Positions 17,543 to 26,652 of a stretch of 54,401 nucleotides of DNA are shown piece after piece. Position 1 is the stretch's first letter, and the number at the start of each line of letters is the position of its first letter. The notes beneath the pieces are model-generated. The model saw nothing but the letters and a program-made list of their open reading frames with translations, was not told the DNA's origin and made no database searches. The translations under genes and the position numbers were made by a program. The DNA is from Flammeovirgaceae bacterium UBA2371 (lineage in GTDB: Bacteria > Bacteroidota > Bacteroidia > Cytophagales > Cyclobacteriaceae): the NCBI GenBank assembly GCA_002345965.1, contig DDTF01000026.1, positions 1 to 54,401 of the forward strand, given 5' to 3'.

Positions 17543-17565
17543 ACAGGGGTACTGGTACCCCCTGT
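17543..17565. repeat. Palindrome upstream of the mob operon (possible oriT or operator)
   Basis: The arms ACAGGGGTAC (17543-17552) and GTACCCCCTGT (17555-17565) are inverted repeats separated by TG, with one extra base in the right arm. It lies 60 bp upstream of the excisionase-like gene. It could be the relaxosome recognition site (oriT) or an operator for the HTH protein. Sequence alone does not separate these. Confidence 0.5.
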
Positions 17566-17736
17566 AACGCTTTCATTATCAGGGAGAAAAAATTATTCAC
17601 ATATCAATACCCAATGCTGACGTTTTTCATTTTAGCAAATTTTTCATAGTCGGGCATAGGAAAATTCATCGGATTTCGGAGTATAGCAGTAGAGGATAAT
17701 ACCAAATGAAACGGCACTATTATAGATCCCAACCTC

Positions 17737-18309
17737 ATGAAGACAGAAAAGCTATTCTCCGTTTTATCCTCTATTCATCCCGTGAGTACCTCTTTCAGAC
17801 AAGCTGTTGAAAAGGTAATTACGCCTCTTTCACTTCCTAATTACTTTATGTTACTGGAGGCGACAAAAATCGCTGAATGTGCCTACTTCCTTGACGAGGG
17901 CTTTGCCATGTCTTACACATTTGTAAAAGGTAAAAAGCAGGTGGAATGGTTTTGGCGCACAGGTGAGATCATGGTGTCAACCAAAAGTTTCTTTGAACAA
18001 GTTCCGTCCCAGGAATTTATACAACTTCGCAACCACTCGGAGTTGTTTTGTGTCACCCACAACAGTGTTCTTCAGCTGTTTCAGACTTTCCCTGAAGCAC
18101 ACTTCATTTATCGTGTGATCATGAATCAATACTATGAGCACAGCCGTGAGCGAACACGCGACATGCAACACCTCACTGCCATCGAGCGATATGAAAAGTT
18201 GATCCGAATTTATCCCCACGTAGAGCAACATGTTACTCAGGAGCATATAGCCTCGTATTTAGGCATTGCGCCACAGTCATTCAGCAGGATAAAAAGGCGC
18301 AAAATATGA
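17737..18309 (+). CDS. Crp/Fnr-family transcription regulator
   Basis: The 190-residue protein has an N-terminal cyclic-nucleotide-binding-like beta-roll (about 20-115, with the GFAMSYTF and RTGEIMVSTKSFFEQ segments of this Bacteroidetes subgroup). The C-terminal helix-turn-helix (about 165-188) includes VTQEHIASYLGIAPQSFSRI. The residues that bind cAMP in CRP are not evident, as is common in this subgroup, so the ligand is unknown. It is a solitary gene facing the MauE operon 96 nt downstream and may control it. Confidence 0.8.
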   Translation: MKTEKLFSVLSSIHPVSTSFRQAVEKVITPLSLPNYFMLLEATKIAECAYFLDEGFAMSYTFVKGKKQVEWFWRTGEIMVSTKSFFEQVPSQEFIQLRNHSELFCVTHNSVLQLFQTFPEAHFIYRVIMNQYYEHSRERTRDMQHLTAIERYEKLIRIYPHVEQHVTQEHIASYLGIAPQSFSRIKRRKI

Positions 18310-18405
18310 TCTTAACAATTGTTAAGCACACTTCTAAACCTATGTTGCTGCAAGTCTGAACAAGGGTCAATGGATTTTCTTTATAACAGAATTTACCTTT
18401 AACTC

Positions 18406-18864
18406 ATGAATTCAAAGCGGATAATCATAAAGAAATTTCTTGTCGAAGTGATCGCCTTCCTATTCATCCTCTTGTTTCTTTATGCGGCAGGAACAAAACT
18501 GGTAGACATTGAAAGGTTTCGCATCGTAATTAGTAAGTCTCCTGTACTTTACTCAATTAGTGACCAGGTGTCTATTATCATACCGGCATCTGAGATATTG
18601 CTATCATTTTTGATCGCTATGCCACGTGCCCGTTTTTTTGGTCTACTGGGAGCATTTACGCTGATGGTGATATTTACTGCGTACATCGTTGTTATCCTTC
18701 AATTCAGTGAAGAAATACCTTGCGCCTGCGGAGGAGTATTGCAAAGCCTGGGGTGGAAAGAACATCTCATATTTAATATCGTATTCACCCTGCTCGCACT
18801 AACTGGTGTGTTGCTTGAACTAGATAGTAAACGTCATTCAGTTATTCAAAAGCAATCCGTATGA
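18406..18864 (+). CDS. MauE/DoxX-like redox-associated membrane protein
   Basis: The product is 152 residues with four hydrophobic segments (about 10-30, 50-70, 76-96 and 115-135). It has a Cys pair in EIPCACGGVL (about 105-114). This layout matches MauE-type membrane proteins, which are thought to pass electrons to periplasmic thioredoxin-like proteins. The 3' end overlaps the next gene by 4 nt (ATGA). Together with the secreted four-Cys peptide and the TlpA-like gene nearby, it points to thiol chemistry in the periplasm. Direct function not known. Confidence 0.75.
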   Translation: MNSKRIIIKKFLVEVIAFLFILLFLYAAGTKLVDIERFRIVISKSPVLYSISDQVSIIIPASEILLSFLIAMPRARFFGLLGAFTLMVIFTAYIVVILQFSEEIPCACGGVLQSLGWKEHLIFNIVFTLLALTGVLLELDSKRHSVIQKQSV

Positions 18865-19922
18865 GAAGGATATACTATTTCAGTATCGCTATTTGCTTTG
18901 TAATAGGACTTCTTCTGGTAGGTGGCTTATTCCTTCATTCGCGTGAACGCTATCTTCATACCCATTCGTTTGATCGGACAATAATGCCAGTAATAACGGA
19001 ACCATCAAAAATTCAACACATTCGATTTAATTCATACTACTTGGCGGGTGTTAGTGGTAAAAGAATATTGTTGGGTAATTACACTGCTCCTTTACATCTT
19101 CTTCAAATCGATACAGCATTCGCTGATACGATCTCAGTCAAACTTTATGTAGAAGATCCTGAAAGACTAAGTGTAACTGCACGGGTAAAGATTGAAGATT
19201 CGCTCTTCTATATCACTGATGGCAGCCTACCCGCCATCCTCAAAGGGAAAATTGGCGAATGGAAAGCAGTTAGGTTCATGTATGACAGTGTGTTTTTCAG
19301 AACAGCGATGCCCGTGGTGGCAAATAGATTTGCCTTCCTCGCCATCGGGAAAGCACAGGAGAATGTTCTTGGTATTTTGAGAAACGAATCTCCACATGTC
19401 ACCATTTTTGATACCTATCTTGAAAAGCAAATTGACGGAATTTTTTGTACTGATGGACAACTCTTGCGCAGTCGTGATCCCGACTATATTGTTTACTTGT
19501 ATCGGTTCAGGAACGATTATTTGTTGTTGAATAACAATATGGATATCATCTCTAAGTTAAAGACAATTGATCCAATTGATCGCGTGCGCATCAAACCGCA
19601 CAAGGTGGTTTCGGACAATAGCATCATGCTGGCAAGCCCCTCCAATTACGTCAATATAAATGCTTGCGTTTATAACGGTTATTTATTTGTTCATTCCAAT
19701 ATCCGAGCGCGAAATGATACGGCAAAAGATTTCCTGGAAGCCGCAACGATTGATGTTTACGATTTGCAAAAGCTAGGTTATGCCTACAGTTTCTATTTAC
19801 CTTCTTTCCAGGGGAAGAAGCCAAAAGATTTTATCGTTTTACGGAATATGATTGTTGCACTTTATGATCGCCATGTGATCAAATACGGGTTAAGATTAAT
19901 GGCGAACGAGAAGTCACTTTAA
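18861..19922 (+). CDS. Membrane-anchored unknown periplasmic protein
   Basis: The product is 353 residues. An N-terminal hydrophobic segment (about 5-25) would act as an uncleaved signal anchor. The rest looks beta-rich, with recurring short strand patterns (IDTAFADTISVKLY, VRFMYDSVFF, VTIFDTYLEKQIDGIF) that would suit a beta-propeller. No catalytic residues are recognised. It is coupled by a 4-nt overlap to the MauE-like gene and followed after 88 nt by the small Cys-peptide gene. Similar MauE plus large-anchored-protein plus small-peptide sets occur in Bacteroidetes, but the role is unknown. Confidence 0.65.
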   Translation: MRRIYYFSIAICFVIGLLLVGGLFLHSRERYLHTHSFDRTIMPVITEPSKIQHIRFNSYYLAGVSGKRILLGNYTAPLHLLQIDTAFADTISVKLYVEDPERLSVTARVKIEDSLFYITDGSLPAILKGKIGEWKAVRFMYDSVFFRTAMPVVANRFAFLAIGKAQENVLGILRNESPHVTIFDTYLEKQIDGIFCTDGQLLRSRDPDYIVYLYRFRNDYLLLNNNMDIISKLKTIDPIDRVRIKPHKVVSDNSIMLASPSNYVNINACVYNGYLFVHSNIRARNDTAKDFLEAATIDVYDLQKLGYAYSFYLPSFQGKKPKDFIVLRNMIVALYDRHVIKYGLRLMANEKSL

Positions 19923-20010
19923 GATACACTGATCAGTATAGCCATGGTTGCAACCGTGCAAGGGAAAACCGAAACCCTATAAAAAGTAGGTAAACTTAAT
20001 TCTAAATGTT

Positions 20011-20277
20011 ATGAAAAGATTCCGTCTTTTTCTCACTCTGCTCGCGTTCTTGGGAGCAGGTGTTGGTGTGTTTGCTACTGCGGTAACCGCAGAAGATGCT
20101 TTTACAACCTCTTACCGCATCCAGGTAAGCACACCGTGTGACACTATTGTTCAGAACGACAATTGTGTAGCCTCAGGATCCACCACATGCAAAGTCCGCA
20201 CGGGTGCAAACCAGGGAAAGGAGATCCACCTGTTTGACGATCAAACTATGTCGTGTCAATCGTTGTTCAGGCCTTAG
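20011..20277 (+). CDS. Secreted small four-cysteine peptide (DUF6520/NVEALA-like)
   Basis: The product is 88 residues. A clear signal peptide (MKRFRLFLTLLAFLGAGVGV, then FATAVTA) is followed by a mature part of about 60 residues with four Cys (TPCDT, NDNCVA, TTCKV, MSCQS). The pattern matches the small Bacteroidetes peptides annotated as DUF6520 or NVEALA. The mature domain likely forms two disulfides. The upstream MauE-like protein may support disulfide exchange. Function is unknown. Confidence 0.7.
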   Translation: MKRFRLFLTLLAFLGAGVGVFATAVTAEDAFTTSYRIQVSTPCDTIVQNDNCVASGSTTCKVRTGANQGKEIHLFDDQTMSCQSLFRP

Positions 20278-20333
20278 TTCAATGGATGAATCATGGAAAG
20301 GAAGTTCGTGCTTCCTTTCCTCGATTTGCATCC

Positions 20334-21659
20334 TTAGTGAGGCATGTCACGCAAGACAAGGACTTTCATCGGAAGGAGATCTCTTACCAGATTCAATCCA
20401 TTTTTTCGAATTTCCTTACGAACATGCTCCAGGTTAGATAGGTCGCCATCGATATCAATACGAATATTTTGTGTTATACCGGTTGAGTCCAGTAAAGGAT
20501 CCGTTGTGTTATAAACATCAATGGTACCTAATAAGTGTCTAGGTTTACCGCTGAAAATGTTTAACGTGGCGTGATCAAGATACACGGAGTCTTTTGCATC
20601 ATTAGCATATTTTAGTTTTTTCGGATCACTTACGACAAGCTTCCAATATGGCATTTCGCGGACTTCTACAGTAGCCTCGAATCCAAAGTAATTCATTAAA
20701 TCTCGCTGCATGAATTGCATTACAAAAGCCTCCGTTGCTTTTTCTTTTGGCACTATCAGACTATAATCATAGCATCCCTTCCCGAATATTCTACAACTAT
20801 CAATCGAATTTAAGGATTGGATTTCCACTTCAACCTTTGGCGATATCAAATGGTATAATGAATCTCCCATACCCCAGCGGATCATTCCCAGATACGCATA
20901 CCTATAAAGATCGAGTAGTGAAGCACCCATCACCTGGAATTGTCCATTGGAAATTTGCTCTCGCAATGTCCGGGAAAGTGAGTAATGGTAGTTCGTATCA
21001 GCTTTTGACAATAGCGATCGGTAGAGAAAATCAGTTGACGCTCCACCATTCCCATCAATCCGAAGTGGTTTGTTTCTATAAAAAAATGGCTTTATCTGCT
21101 CATTGTATGCATTATACTTCGGTTGAAATTCAACCTGCTTTCCGGCAAGCAAATCAGCAATAGATTGTGAGAAAGAGATATCGACAAAGGTGACCGCATG
21201 TACAATACCATCTGGCCTAAGAATAACAACATGTGGTATCGCAGCGTTTCCAACGAATCTTCTGAACAGGCTCTCATCATAAGCAATGGATAGTTTATAG
21301 TTGTACTGCTTTCTGAATTTTTCATAAAGCTCCCGTGTAATTTTATTTCGCTCATCATTGTTTGCGACAAGCATAACCTGAAGACGATTAGAAAATGTTG
21401 ACTGTATTTCGTTCATCCTCCTAAAGCCCTGCACAGCAGCCGGGCAACCATCTGCCCAAAAGTAAAGAATGAGCCACTTGCCACGGAAGTCTGTCAATGA
21501 GGCGCTTTTCTTTTTATAATACTCCACTTTTTGTAAAGAAAAGTCTGGGCACATTTGTCCTTCAACAGGATAGTCTGGAGTCTGTGCTTGAACTCTTGTA
21601 GAATATACAAAAGCCACAATCATCAAAAAAATTAAGGCAAAGGAATATCTGTAAACCAT
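20334..21659 (-). CDS. TlpA-like thioredoxin-fold protein with a C-terminal extension
   Basis: The product is 441 residues. It has an N-terminal signal peptide (to about residue 26) and a thioredoxin/AhpC-like domain (about 30-175) with the segment ILYFWADGCPAAVQGF. The normal CPxC is CPAA here, so only one active-site Cys remains. The cis-Pro is in AAIPHVVIL. The C-terminal 220 residues resemble a DUF3738-type domain (FEATVEVREMPYWKLVV). A single-Cys site suits monothiol or binding chemistry rather than ordinary disulfide reduction. The gene is last in the SusC/SusD operon and converges with the secreted-peptide gene. Confidence 0.7.
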   Translation of the reverse strand: MVYRYSFALIFLMIVAFVYSTRVQAQTPDYPVEGQMCPDFSLQKVEYYKKKSASLTDFRGKWLILYFWADGCPAAVQGFRRMNEIQSTFSNRLQVMLVANNDERNKITRELYEKFRKQYNYKLSIAYDESLFRRFVGNAAIPHVVILRPDGIVHAVTFVDISFSQSIADLLAGKQVEFQPKYNAYNEQIKPFFYRNKPLRIDGNGGASTDFLYRSLLSKADTNYHYSLSRTLREQISNGQFQVMGASLLDLYRYAYLGMIRWGMGDSLYHLISPKVEVEIQSLNSIDSCRIFGKGCYDYSLIVPKEKATEAFVMQFMQRDLMNYFGFEATVEVREMPYWKLVVSDPKKLKYANDAKDSVYLDHATLNIFSGKPRHLLGTIDVYNTTDPLLDSTGITQNIRIDIDGDLSNLEHVRKEIRKNGLNLVRDLLPMKVLVLRDMPH

Positions 21660-21700
21660 GATGTTGTTCTATTAATTTTGATAAGAAAATATGTGATGGA

Positions 21701-23122
21701 TCAGTATCCTGGGTTCTGAGGTTGCAACAGTGGGTTAATAAGCAATTCAGATTCCGGCAAAGGGAATAAAATGTCTGTTGCTTGCCAACTAGTTTTCACG
21801 GCCGCCATCACCACATCTGCCTGCCCTGTTCGGATTAGATCGTACCAGCGATGATTCTCGGTAAATAGCTCTGATCTGCGTTCACGTTCTATCAATAGCA
21901 AGATCTCCTCTTTATTGATGCCAGGGGAAGTGTCTGAAATAAGAGGCAGTTCAGATCTCAATCGAAGTTTGTCGAGATCATTAATAGCTCCCGTGAGATT
22001 ATTCAAGTTTGCTCTTGCCTCTGATCGCACCAGGTACAACTCTGCCAGTCGCATCACTACCGAATACTCAACGGATGCCGATGTTGGAACTTTCTGTTTA
22101 TATTTGAATGGAAAATACCAAGTGTTCACACCGTCTGAAAAACTTCCAATCCATCGTTCTTTTCTTTTGTCACCAGGTTCAAAATGATTGACAAGGTCGG
22201 TAGAAAGTGAAGCAATGTTTGGAGCACCGGTTAATATAAAGTAACTGCCTTCAATTGCATTTTGTCCCGGATTGGAAGGCATCCACTGCCAAATGGCTTC
22301 ACGGCTGTTCTTCAAAAATACATCATCTAGATTTGCAGCCAATTCAAACAAAGCGGTGTTACTGATTACTGTACTTGATTCCTCTTCTGCCTTATCCCAT
22401 TCTCCAACATAAAGATATACACGTGCCAAGAATGCAGATGCAACCCATTTGTTTACACGTACCCGTTCATTTTTGGAGTACGAGTAGTTTTCCGCAAGCT
22501 TCTGTTTCGAATTCTCCAGGTCTTGTACCACTCTGTCCAAAACGGATAACCGCAGCATACGCGGAACCTTAGCATTCTCTCTGTAATCTGTTGTTGTGAT
22601 ATATGGTATGTCACCGAAAAGATTGGCGAGATGAAAGTGTGTATATGCCCTGATAAAAAGGGCCTCACCCTCCAATTGATTTTTAAGAGATTCATTGACA
22701 CCTGATGCACCATTTAATCCCACGATAATTGCGTTGCTCTGATAAATGATATTGTATGCAGCCGACCAAATGGCTGATAGGTTCGGATTTATGGGAGTTA
22801 AGTTGTTATTATAAAATTCACGTATTTGTTCGTTTGTTGCGGCAGCAGGCACTAGTTCATCTGAGGCAAATCCATTAAGTACAATCATACTTGAAGTTGC
22901 TGCCCCAAGGAAACTACCTGTCAATCGAACATACACCGCAGACATGGCCGCATTTGCAGTTGCATCACTTGTAAAAACTGTTTCACTCACCAAGCCGGTT
23001 TTTGGAGGGTCGACTTCAATAAAGTCCTCGCAAGCCACTACCGAGCCGATCATTAGGATCAGCATTATTCTGGAAACTTTTATATTAAGTCGTATTTTTT
23101 TCTTGTTGTCTTTCATACTCAT
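21701..23122 (-). CDS. SusD/RagB-type outer-membrane nutrient-binding lipoprotein
   Basis: The product is 473 residues. The lipobox VVAC places the lipidated Cys at about residue 31. SusD features follow: an N-terminal SusD-like helical part with TPR-like repeats (QLEGEALFIRAYTHFHLANL), AAYNIIYQSNAIIVGL, and a C-terminal RagB/SusD region with ERRSELFTENHRWYDLIRTG. SusD proteins cap SusC channels and bind the substrate outside the cell. The gene lies 6 nt after the SusC stop. No glycoside hydrolase or peptidase is nearby to name the substrate. Confidence 0.88.
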   Translation of the reverse strand: MSMKDNKKKIRLNIKVSRIMLILMIGSVVACEDFIEVDPPKTGLVSETVFTSDATANAAMSAVYVRLTGSFLGAATSSMIVLNGFASDELVPAAATNEQIREFYNNNLTPINPNLSAIWSAAYNIIYQSNAIIVGLNGASGVNESLKNQLEGEALFIRAYTHFHLANLFGDIPYITTTDYRENAKVPRMLRLSVLDRVVQDLENSKQKLAENYSYSKNERVRVNKWVASAFLARVYLYVGEWDKAEEESSTVISNTALFELAANLDDVFLKNSREAIWQWMPSNPGQNAIEGSYFILTGAPNIASLSTDLVNHFEPGDKRKERWIGSFSDGVNTWYFPFKYKQKVPTSASVEYSVVMRLAELYLVRSEARANLNNLTGAINDLDKLRLRSELPLISDTSPGINKEEILLLIERERRSELFTENHRWYDLIRTGQADVVMAAVKTSWQATDILFPLPESELLINPLLQPQNPGY

Positions 23123-23128
23123 TAAGAT

Positions 23129-26100
23129 TTAGAATGTTAATTGAATACCTGCGATCAACGTTCTCAGAGGAGGTAGCACAGTACGTCCATAATTTTCCGG
23201 ATCTGGCCCGATGTAGCTTGTCATCGTCCAGATGTTCTGACCCTGGATATAGAAATTTATCTTTGTATCCCGTGTCCAGGTCTGTGGCAATGTGTAGGCC
23301 AGCGAAACATTTTTCAACCTGATGAAAGATGCATTTACAATGGTTGCATTGCTCAGACTATAGTTGTAGAATGCTGTTGCGGCTGCGTCATCGTACCCAG
23401 CGGTGTATCGTTGAAATGCATAATTAGTGGCATCTGTTTTCCAGTGGCTTAATACCTCGACAGGCTGGTTACGACCGCTTCCAACTGGAATGTCTGAGTT
23501 GGCAAAAAAACCGGGGGCCGTTTGCTGAACGAATTGAATAAAAATATCCAACTTCAGTCCCTTGTACGAGAAGCTGTTATTCAGGCCACCATACATTGTT
23601 TGACCAATGGGCATTATTGTTTGCCTGTCAAGCGAATTGATTCCGCCATCACCATTGGTATCCTCAAACTGAAATAATCCGGTGACCGGATCAATTCCAG
23701 TATAATTATACCGCTTACTGATGTTCAAAGGTTCGCCTATGGCAAAGGAGTTTCGATAAGTGGAACTTTGAAGATCAGGGAACTCAACCAGTTTGTTTTT
23801 TGGAAAGGTCATGTTGAAGGAAGTCTTCCATTCGAAGCGTTGTCTTTTAATATTGATAGACGACAAGTCAATTTCGATCCCTGTATTTTGTACTGTGGCC
23901 GGTAGGTTACTTCGTATGGATGCAAATCCGGTGGTTGCCGGTAAGGTGTAGCCGAGTAATTGATTGGATGAACGATTGTTGAAGTAAGCTGCGTTAACCA
24001 CCAACTTATCTTCATTGAAACCTAACTCCAAAGCCACCTCGAATTTCCGGTTTACCTCCCACATAAAATCAGGATTGAAGAGCCTAACGGGACCAAGACT
24101 GGTAACTCCCTGATAGGTGCCTCCGGTAGCATAACTGTCCAGATACTCATAGTCACCAATTTGGTCATTACCTGTCGTGCCGTAGCTGGAACGAAGTTTT
24201 CCGAAACTGAGGATTGGAATTTTTCCTGATAGAAACCCTTCCTGTGTAAAGACCCAAGCGAGGCCCACGGCACCAAAGTTTGCAAATTGCTTGCCGGGGC
24301 CGAAACGACTTGAGCCGTCTCTGCGTCCCGTCAGGTTGATAAAATATTTGCCATCCCATTCGAAATTCACCCGACCGAATAACGCACTGTAGCGATATTG
24401 TCTGTAGTTGTATTGCGAAATTGTTTTGAACGAAGCGGCTGCAATATTTTCAATTAGGGCATCTGAACTGAAGCCGACCCCTACTTGCACAGTCTGCTCC
24501 GATATCTGCTCCTGAAAGGTTGTACCAATGATGGAAGAAAGTTTGGCTTTGGAAATGGCGCGACTGTAGAGCAATTGCGGCTCCGCTATCCATGATTTAA
24601 CCTCTTGTGTGTTGATCTGAAGTCGTGAAATCGCTGGCGTAAGGCCAAAGGCCGGATTGGTCGCCTTTGAGGGAAACATGTTTCGATCGCTGAATTGCAC
24701 GGTATTAAACCCCATACTGGATTTAATCTCAAGACCGTTCAAAATCTTGTAACTAAGAACTGCATTACTCAGCAAATTATTGGAGTTGGCTTTGTACTTG
24801 TTTTCCAATGCTGCGAGCGGATTGGTCCATGTAGAATTCTCCCAATTAAGATTCCCTTGTACATCGTACAACGCAGGTGCATTTGGAGCCAACGCAATTG
24901 CCAAGGAAGTAAAATCATTATTGAGCAGGTTATTTTTATCTGCTACGTAGCTGCTGGAAAATGATGCACTGAGTTTGTCATTACTCGACCGGTGATTGAC
25001 GGACATGTGAGCGGAGCCTTTGGAGTATCCGAAGTCTCCTGGAAATACCGTGGTCTGTTTATGATAGCTTCCACTAATGACGAACTGGGTTGAAGCATTG
25101 CCACCCGACAATGAAGCCTGCGTACTTGCATTACGGGCTGTTCCACCTATTAGCTCTTCTTGCCAGTCGGTGTATCGGTTCTGGTTCCAGGTGCCATTTA
25201 TGTCATAATCCCAATCGTTGGGTGCAAGATTATCGTTCTGAAACGCCTCTCTCCGAATAGCGAGATATTCCTCTGTATTCAACAGATCCATTTTACGGGC
25301 AATCTGGCTAATACCGGTATTAAAGTTTATGTCCAGTCGCGTTTTCCCGGAGCTTCCTTTTTTGGTTGTAATCAGAACAACACCGTTTGCACCGCGCGAT
25401 CCGTAAATTGCCGTGGCATCAGCGTCCTTGAGCACTTCGATACTCTCAATGTCATTAGGGTTTAACGAATTAAGTGGACTAATACCAAATGATCCATGAA
25501 TACCTCCCGAAGTCGTGGTTGACGACAGCGAACCAGAACCATAGGGAACCCCATCAATAATATAAAGTGGTTCATTACCGCTTTCAATACCATTCCTTCC
25601 ACGAACACGCACTTCAAAGCCACTTCCTGCCAACCCTGAGAATTGTTGTATATATACACCTGCCATCCTGCCTTGCATGGCCTGAAGCGGATTTGTCACC
25701 GGCTGGCGATTGATTTCCTCCTTGCTTACCCTGCTAATACTACCGGTTTGGGTTAGCCGATTTGTTGTATAGTACCCTGCGTTCACCACCACTTCATTCA
25801 AACTCGTAACGTCCTCCCGCAGCGTTATATCGATGACACTTCGCCCACTTATGGGTACCTCGATGGATGCATAGCCAATGAATGAAAAAACAAGGATGTC
25901 ATTATCCTCGGCACCCAGACTGTATTTTCCTGTGGCATCGGTTGTTGTTCCATTCGATGTTCCTTTTACGAGCACGTTCACACCCGCCATCGGAGCCTGG
26001 GTAGATGCTTCGATTACTGTACCGGTTATTTGAATCAGCGCACGATACTCTCTATTGCCATTCGTACCTTCATCAATTGAGGACTGTCCTTTGTTGCCCT

Positions 26101-26473
26101 CACCGTTAGCCTTCTTTAGCGTAATGGCGGCCTCCTTCTCATGCACCTTGTACGATATTTTACGCGGTGCCAGTAACTCGTCTAACGCTTCGCGTAGTGT
26201 GCGCTTATCGATTGAGAGCGATACGTTCGGTTCATCCTGCAACTGGTTGATGCTGTAAGCGAATTTTACTTTCGCAATAGCTTCAATTTCGTGCAAGGCT
26301 TTTTCAAAAGGCAAATTGGTAATGCTGATGGATACTTCCGTGTCCAACAGTTGTGCGTAGTTAGTGTGGGCTAGTGTAACTCCGCATAGGGTGATGGCTA
26401 TTATTCCCTGAACCGCACATATTTTCATGACCTTCCAAAGTTTTGCGGTAAAACTTTTTTTCATAACTTTCAT
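23129..26473 (-). CDS. SusC/RagA-type TonB-dependent transporter with STN domain
   Basis: The product is 1114 residues. In order: signal peptide (to about 41), STN domain (about 48-115, ITNLPFEKALHEIEAIAKVK), carboxypeptidase-regulatory-like domain (about 148-225, ITGTVIEASTQAPMAGVNVL), plug (about 235-370, LQAMQGRMAGVYIQQFSG and PLYIIDGVPYG), then the beta-barrel to a C-terminal aromatic residue (QLTF). The STN domain means it signals to the FecR protein encoded upstream, which controls the ECF sigma factor. This makes a self-regulated uptake system. An in-frame Met three codons later (26464) is an alternative start. Confidence 0.9.
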   Translation of the reverse strand: MKVMKKSFTAKLWKVMKICAVQGIIAITLCGVTLAHTNYAQLLDTEVSISITNLPFEKALHEIEAIAKVKFAYSINQLQDEPNVSLSIDKRTLREALDELLAPRKISYKVHEKEAAITLKKANGEGNKGQSSIDEGTNGNREYRALIQITGTVIEASTQAPMAGVNVLVKGTSNGTTTDATGKYSLGAEDNDILVFSFIGYASIEVPISGRSVIDITLREDVTSLNEVVVNAGYYTTNRLTQTGSISRVSKEEINRQPVTNPLQAMQGRMAGVYIQQFSGLAGSGFEVRVRGRNGIESGNEPLYIIDGVPYGSGSLSSTTTSGGIHGSFGISPLNSLNPNDIESIEVLKDADATAIYGSRGANGVVLITTKKGSSGKTRLDINFNTGISQIARKMDLLNTEEYLAIRREAFQNDNLAPNDWDYDINGTWNQNRYTDWQEELIGGTARNASTQASLSGGNASTQFVISGSYHKQTTVFPGDFGYSKGSAHMSVNHRSSNDKLSASFSSSYVADKNNLLNNDFTSLAIALAPNAPALYDVQGNLNWENSTWTNPLAALENKYKANSNNLLSNAVLSYKILNGLEIKSSMGFNTVQFSDRNMFPSKATNPAFGLTPAISRLQINTQEVKSWIAEPQLLYSRAISKAKLSSIIGTTFQEQISEQTVQVGVGFSSDALIENIAAASFKTISQYNYRQYRYSALFGRVNFEWDGKYFINLTGRRDGSSRFGPGKQFANFGAVGLAWVFTQEGFLSGKIPILSFGKLRSSYGTTGNDQIGDYEYLDSYATGGTYQGVTSLGPVRLFNPDFMWEVNRKFEVALELGFNEDKLVVNAAYFNNRSSNQLLGYTLPATTGFASIRSNLPATVQNTGIEIDLSSINIKRQRFEWKTSFNMTFPKNKLVEFPDLQSSTYRNSFAIGEPLNISKRYNYTGIDPVTGLFQFEDTNGDGGINSLDRQTIMPIGQTMYGGLNNSFSYKGLKLDIFIQFVQQTAPGFFANSDIPVGSGRNQPVEVLSHWKTDATNYAFQRYTAGYDDAAATAFYNYSLSNATIVNASFIRLKNVSLAYTLPQTWTRDTKINFYIQGQNIWTMTSYIGPDPENYGRTVLPPLRTLIAGIQLTF

Positions 26474-26562
26474 TGTTTTGTTCTGGTTTCGTTACTGAAA
26501 TAAGACAAAGCACCCTCGCATCAACCCCGGCAAAGGGTTGTGTCACAGCAGAGGGCAATAAG

Positions 26563-26595
26563 CAGGAGTGGTCGAATCACTCCTGTTTTATTTTT
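26563..26595 (+). terminator. Hairpin with T-tract in the fecR-susC gap
   Basis: A perfect 8-bp stem CAGGAGTG/CACTCCTG with a 7-nt loop is followed by TTTTATTTTT on the plus strand. The genes on both sides run on the minus strand, where the hairpin would lack the T-tract. It may terminate antisense transcription, or act as a processing or stability element in the fecR-susC message. Confidence 0.45.
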
Positions 26596-26652
26596 AGGTG
26601 GAATCGAAAAGTGGGGGGAGACTCAGTTTCATAGTTAATCAGGTTTAGGTTC

